From positions 1 to 6,007 of the forward strand of contig CACVAU010000039.1 in assembly GCA_902727915.1 (NCBI GenBank): 6,007 nucleotides of DNA. The letters run 5' to 3'. Below the pieces are notes generated by a model. It saw only the letters and a program-made list of their open reading frames with translations, did no database searches and had not been told where the DNA came from. The stretch comes from an uncultured Sulfurovum sp. GTDB lineage: Bacteria > Campylobacterota > Campylobacteria > Campylobacterales > Sulfurovaceae. Below, one piece after another: positions 4,974 to 6,007 of this stretch; position 1 is the stretch's first letter; each line of letters opens with the position of its first letter. The position numbers were made by a program, and so were the translations under genes.

Positions 4974-6007
4974 TTATAAATTCTCTGTTAAGTAAGCCAA
5001 TGCTTTCTCTTTAGCTTCAGCTATTTTAGAAGCATCTTTTCCACCAGCTTGGGCGAAGTCTGGACGACCTCCACCTCCACCACCAAGAACAGGTGCTATC
5101 TCTTTAATCCAGTTTCCAGCTTTTATTTTGGTCTCTTTTGAACCACAAGCTATCATTACCTTTTCACCTTTTTTTTGAAAAAGCATGATGGCAATGTTAG
5201 GGTATTTGTTCTTAGCTTCATCAATAAGCTCTTTAATGTCGCCTGCTTCAACTTCGTCTACAATGACTGTAGCACCATTTATTTCTGAAGCTGTTAACTC
5301 TTTTTTGGTTGAAGAGAGTGCAGTTTTAAGCTCTGTTTTGAGTGCTTTCACCTCTTCTTTCAGTTTATTAATACCAGCCATTGGGTTTTGGTTTTTAAGC
5401 TCTGTTTTAACTTCAGTGAGTGTTTCTCTTAAGGCTTGTACTTCTGCTAGGGCTGCTTTACTACAAACAGCTTCGATTCTTCGTACTCCTGCTGAAACAC
5501 CAGATTCTTTGGTAATCATAAAAAGACCTATTTCAGAAGTGTTATTAACATGGGTTCCTCCACAAAGTTCTATGGAAGCTTCTCCAAAGTTTACCACACG
5601 TACTTCGTTTCCATATTTTTCACCGAACAGTGCCATAGCTCCAGCTTCTTTTGCATCATCTACAGACATAATTCGTGTAACACCAGCAGCATTTCCTGAA
5701 ATTTTGTCATTCACCCATGCTTCTACTTGTGCTAGTTCTTCGGCTGTCATGGCTTGTGGATGTGAGAAGTCAAAACGCAAACGTTTGTCATCGTTCAGTG
5801 AACCAGCTTGCGCAATGTGTTCACCTAAAAGTTCTCTAAGTCCTGCATGAAGTAGGTGGGTTGCTGAGTGGTGACGTTCGATTTCTACTCTGGTATTGTG
5901 AACCAGTGCTTCTACTGCATCACCCACTTGGATACTTCCTTCAACTTCTGAAAGGTTCATCTCCATGAACTTTTTAGTGTCGAGTACTTTAACCGTTGGT
6001 TTCGCAC
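4974..6007 (-). CDS. alaS: Alanyl-tRNA synthetase, C-terminal part (5' end outside window)
   Basis: Attaches alanine to tRNA-Ala and clears mis-charged seryl/glycyl-tRNA. The reading frame is open to position 6007, so the Met at 5966 is internal; 343 complete codons are visible of a protein usually about 850 aa. The aminoacylation domain is outside the window. Present are the end of the beta-barrel linker (VKVLDTKKF), the editing domain with zinc-binding HHSATH (from about 5870 downward), ELCGGTHVNNTSEIG, and ESGVSAGVRRIEAV. After these come a coiled-coil stretch rich in Lys/Glu/Leu and the C-Ala/DHHA1 domain ending with the glycine-rich GGGGGGRPDFAQAGG. All editing-site histidines and the cysteine are in place. 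The TAA stop is part of the ribosome site of the next gene. Its higher G+C and regular codon use mark it as core genome, in contrast to the AT-rich island. Confidence 0.98.
   Translation of the reverse strand, partial: AKPTVKVLDTKKFMEMNLSEVEGSIQVGDAVEALVHNTRVEIERHHSATHLLHAGLRELLGEHIAQAGSLNDDKRLRFDFSHPQAMTAEELAQVEAWVNDKISGNAAGVTRIMSVDDAKEAGAMALFGEKYGNEVRVVNFGEASIELCGGTHVNNTSEIGLFMITKESGVSAGVRRIEAVCSKAALAEVQALRETLTEVKTELKNQNPMAGINKLKEEVKALKTELKTALSSTKKELTASEINGATVIVDEVEAGDIKELIDEAKNKYPNIAIMLFQKKGEKVMIACGSKETKIKAGNWIKEIAPVLGGGGGGRPDFAQAGGKDASKIAEAKEKALAYLTENL

Noticed and set aside
5185..5850. Plus-strand 221-codon open frame opposite alaS
   Set aside because: It is antisense to the well-conserved editing and C-Ala domains of AlaRS, is of low-complexity Ser/Ala/Leu character, and has no recognisable domain: a shadow frame.

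Overview
The window looks like a chromosomal piece of a Campylobacterota (epsilonproteobacterial) genome. The inference rests on an alaS to maf gene order, which I recall from Campylobacter and relatives, on the low G+C, and on the style of the AlaRS and BioF-like proteins. The genus is not determinable by eye; Sulfurimonas, Sulfurovum or Arcobacter-type bacteria would all fit. Every gene reads on the minus strand, so transcription runs from high to low coordinates.

Housekeeping part (about 3841-6007 and 1-197): the C-terminal 343 codons of alaS (alanyl-tRNA synthetase, cut by the window end), then a four-helix CopD-like membrane protein 11 nt further on. A 97-nt gap follows (about 105 nt from the CopD-like stop codon to the maf start) and is nearly filled by a mirror-image pair of hairpins. 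Next comes maf (nucleotide pyrophosphatase). After the inserted block, the first 65 codons of a bioF-type alpha-oxoamine synthase start at 197.

Inserted part (200-3762): a compact three-gene operon of markedly AT-rich DNA. Sampled 60-base lines inside it run about 17-23% G+C, against about 40-60% in sampled alaS lines. It encodes two unrelated-looking DNA cytosine-5 methyltransferases (467 and 363 aa), followed by a 361-aa protein with a C-terminal DUF3883/PD-(D/E)XK-type nuclease domain. The genes overlap by 8 and 11 nt, each has its own good Shine-Dalgarno, and the methyltransferases come first. This is a Type II restriction-modification system. Two m5C methyltransferases suggest an asymmetric target whose strands are modified by different enzymes, or a BsuMI/LlaJI-like arrangement.

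How the parts relate: the restriction-modification island sits between maf and bioF, probably splitting an older alaS-copD-like-maf-bioF transcription unit. The nuclease stop codon is only 2 nt from the bioF start, so bioF now appears to depend on island transcription. No integrase, transposase, tRNA or CRISPR array is visible, and no gene-free stretch exceeds about 100 bases.

Most worth following up: the nuclease architecture (possible B3/EcoRII-N-like recognition domain plus DUF3883 nuclease with a DxK rather than ExK motif), the dual methyltransferase arrangement, the wiring into bioF, and the hairpin doublet in front of maf.
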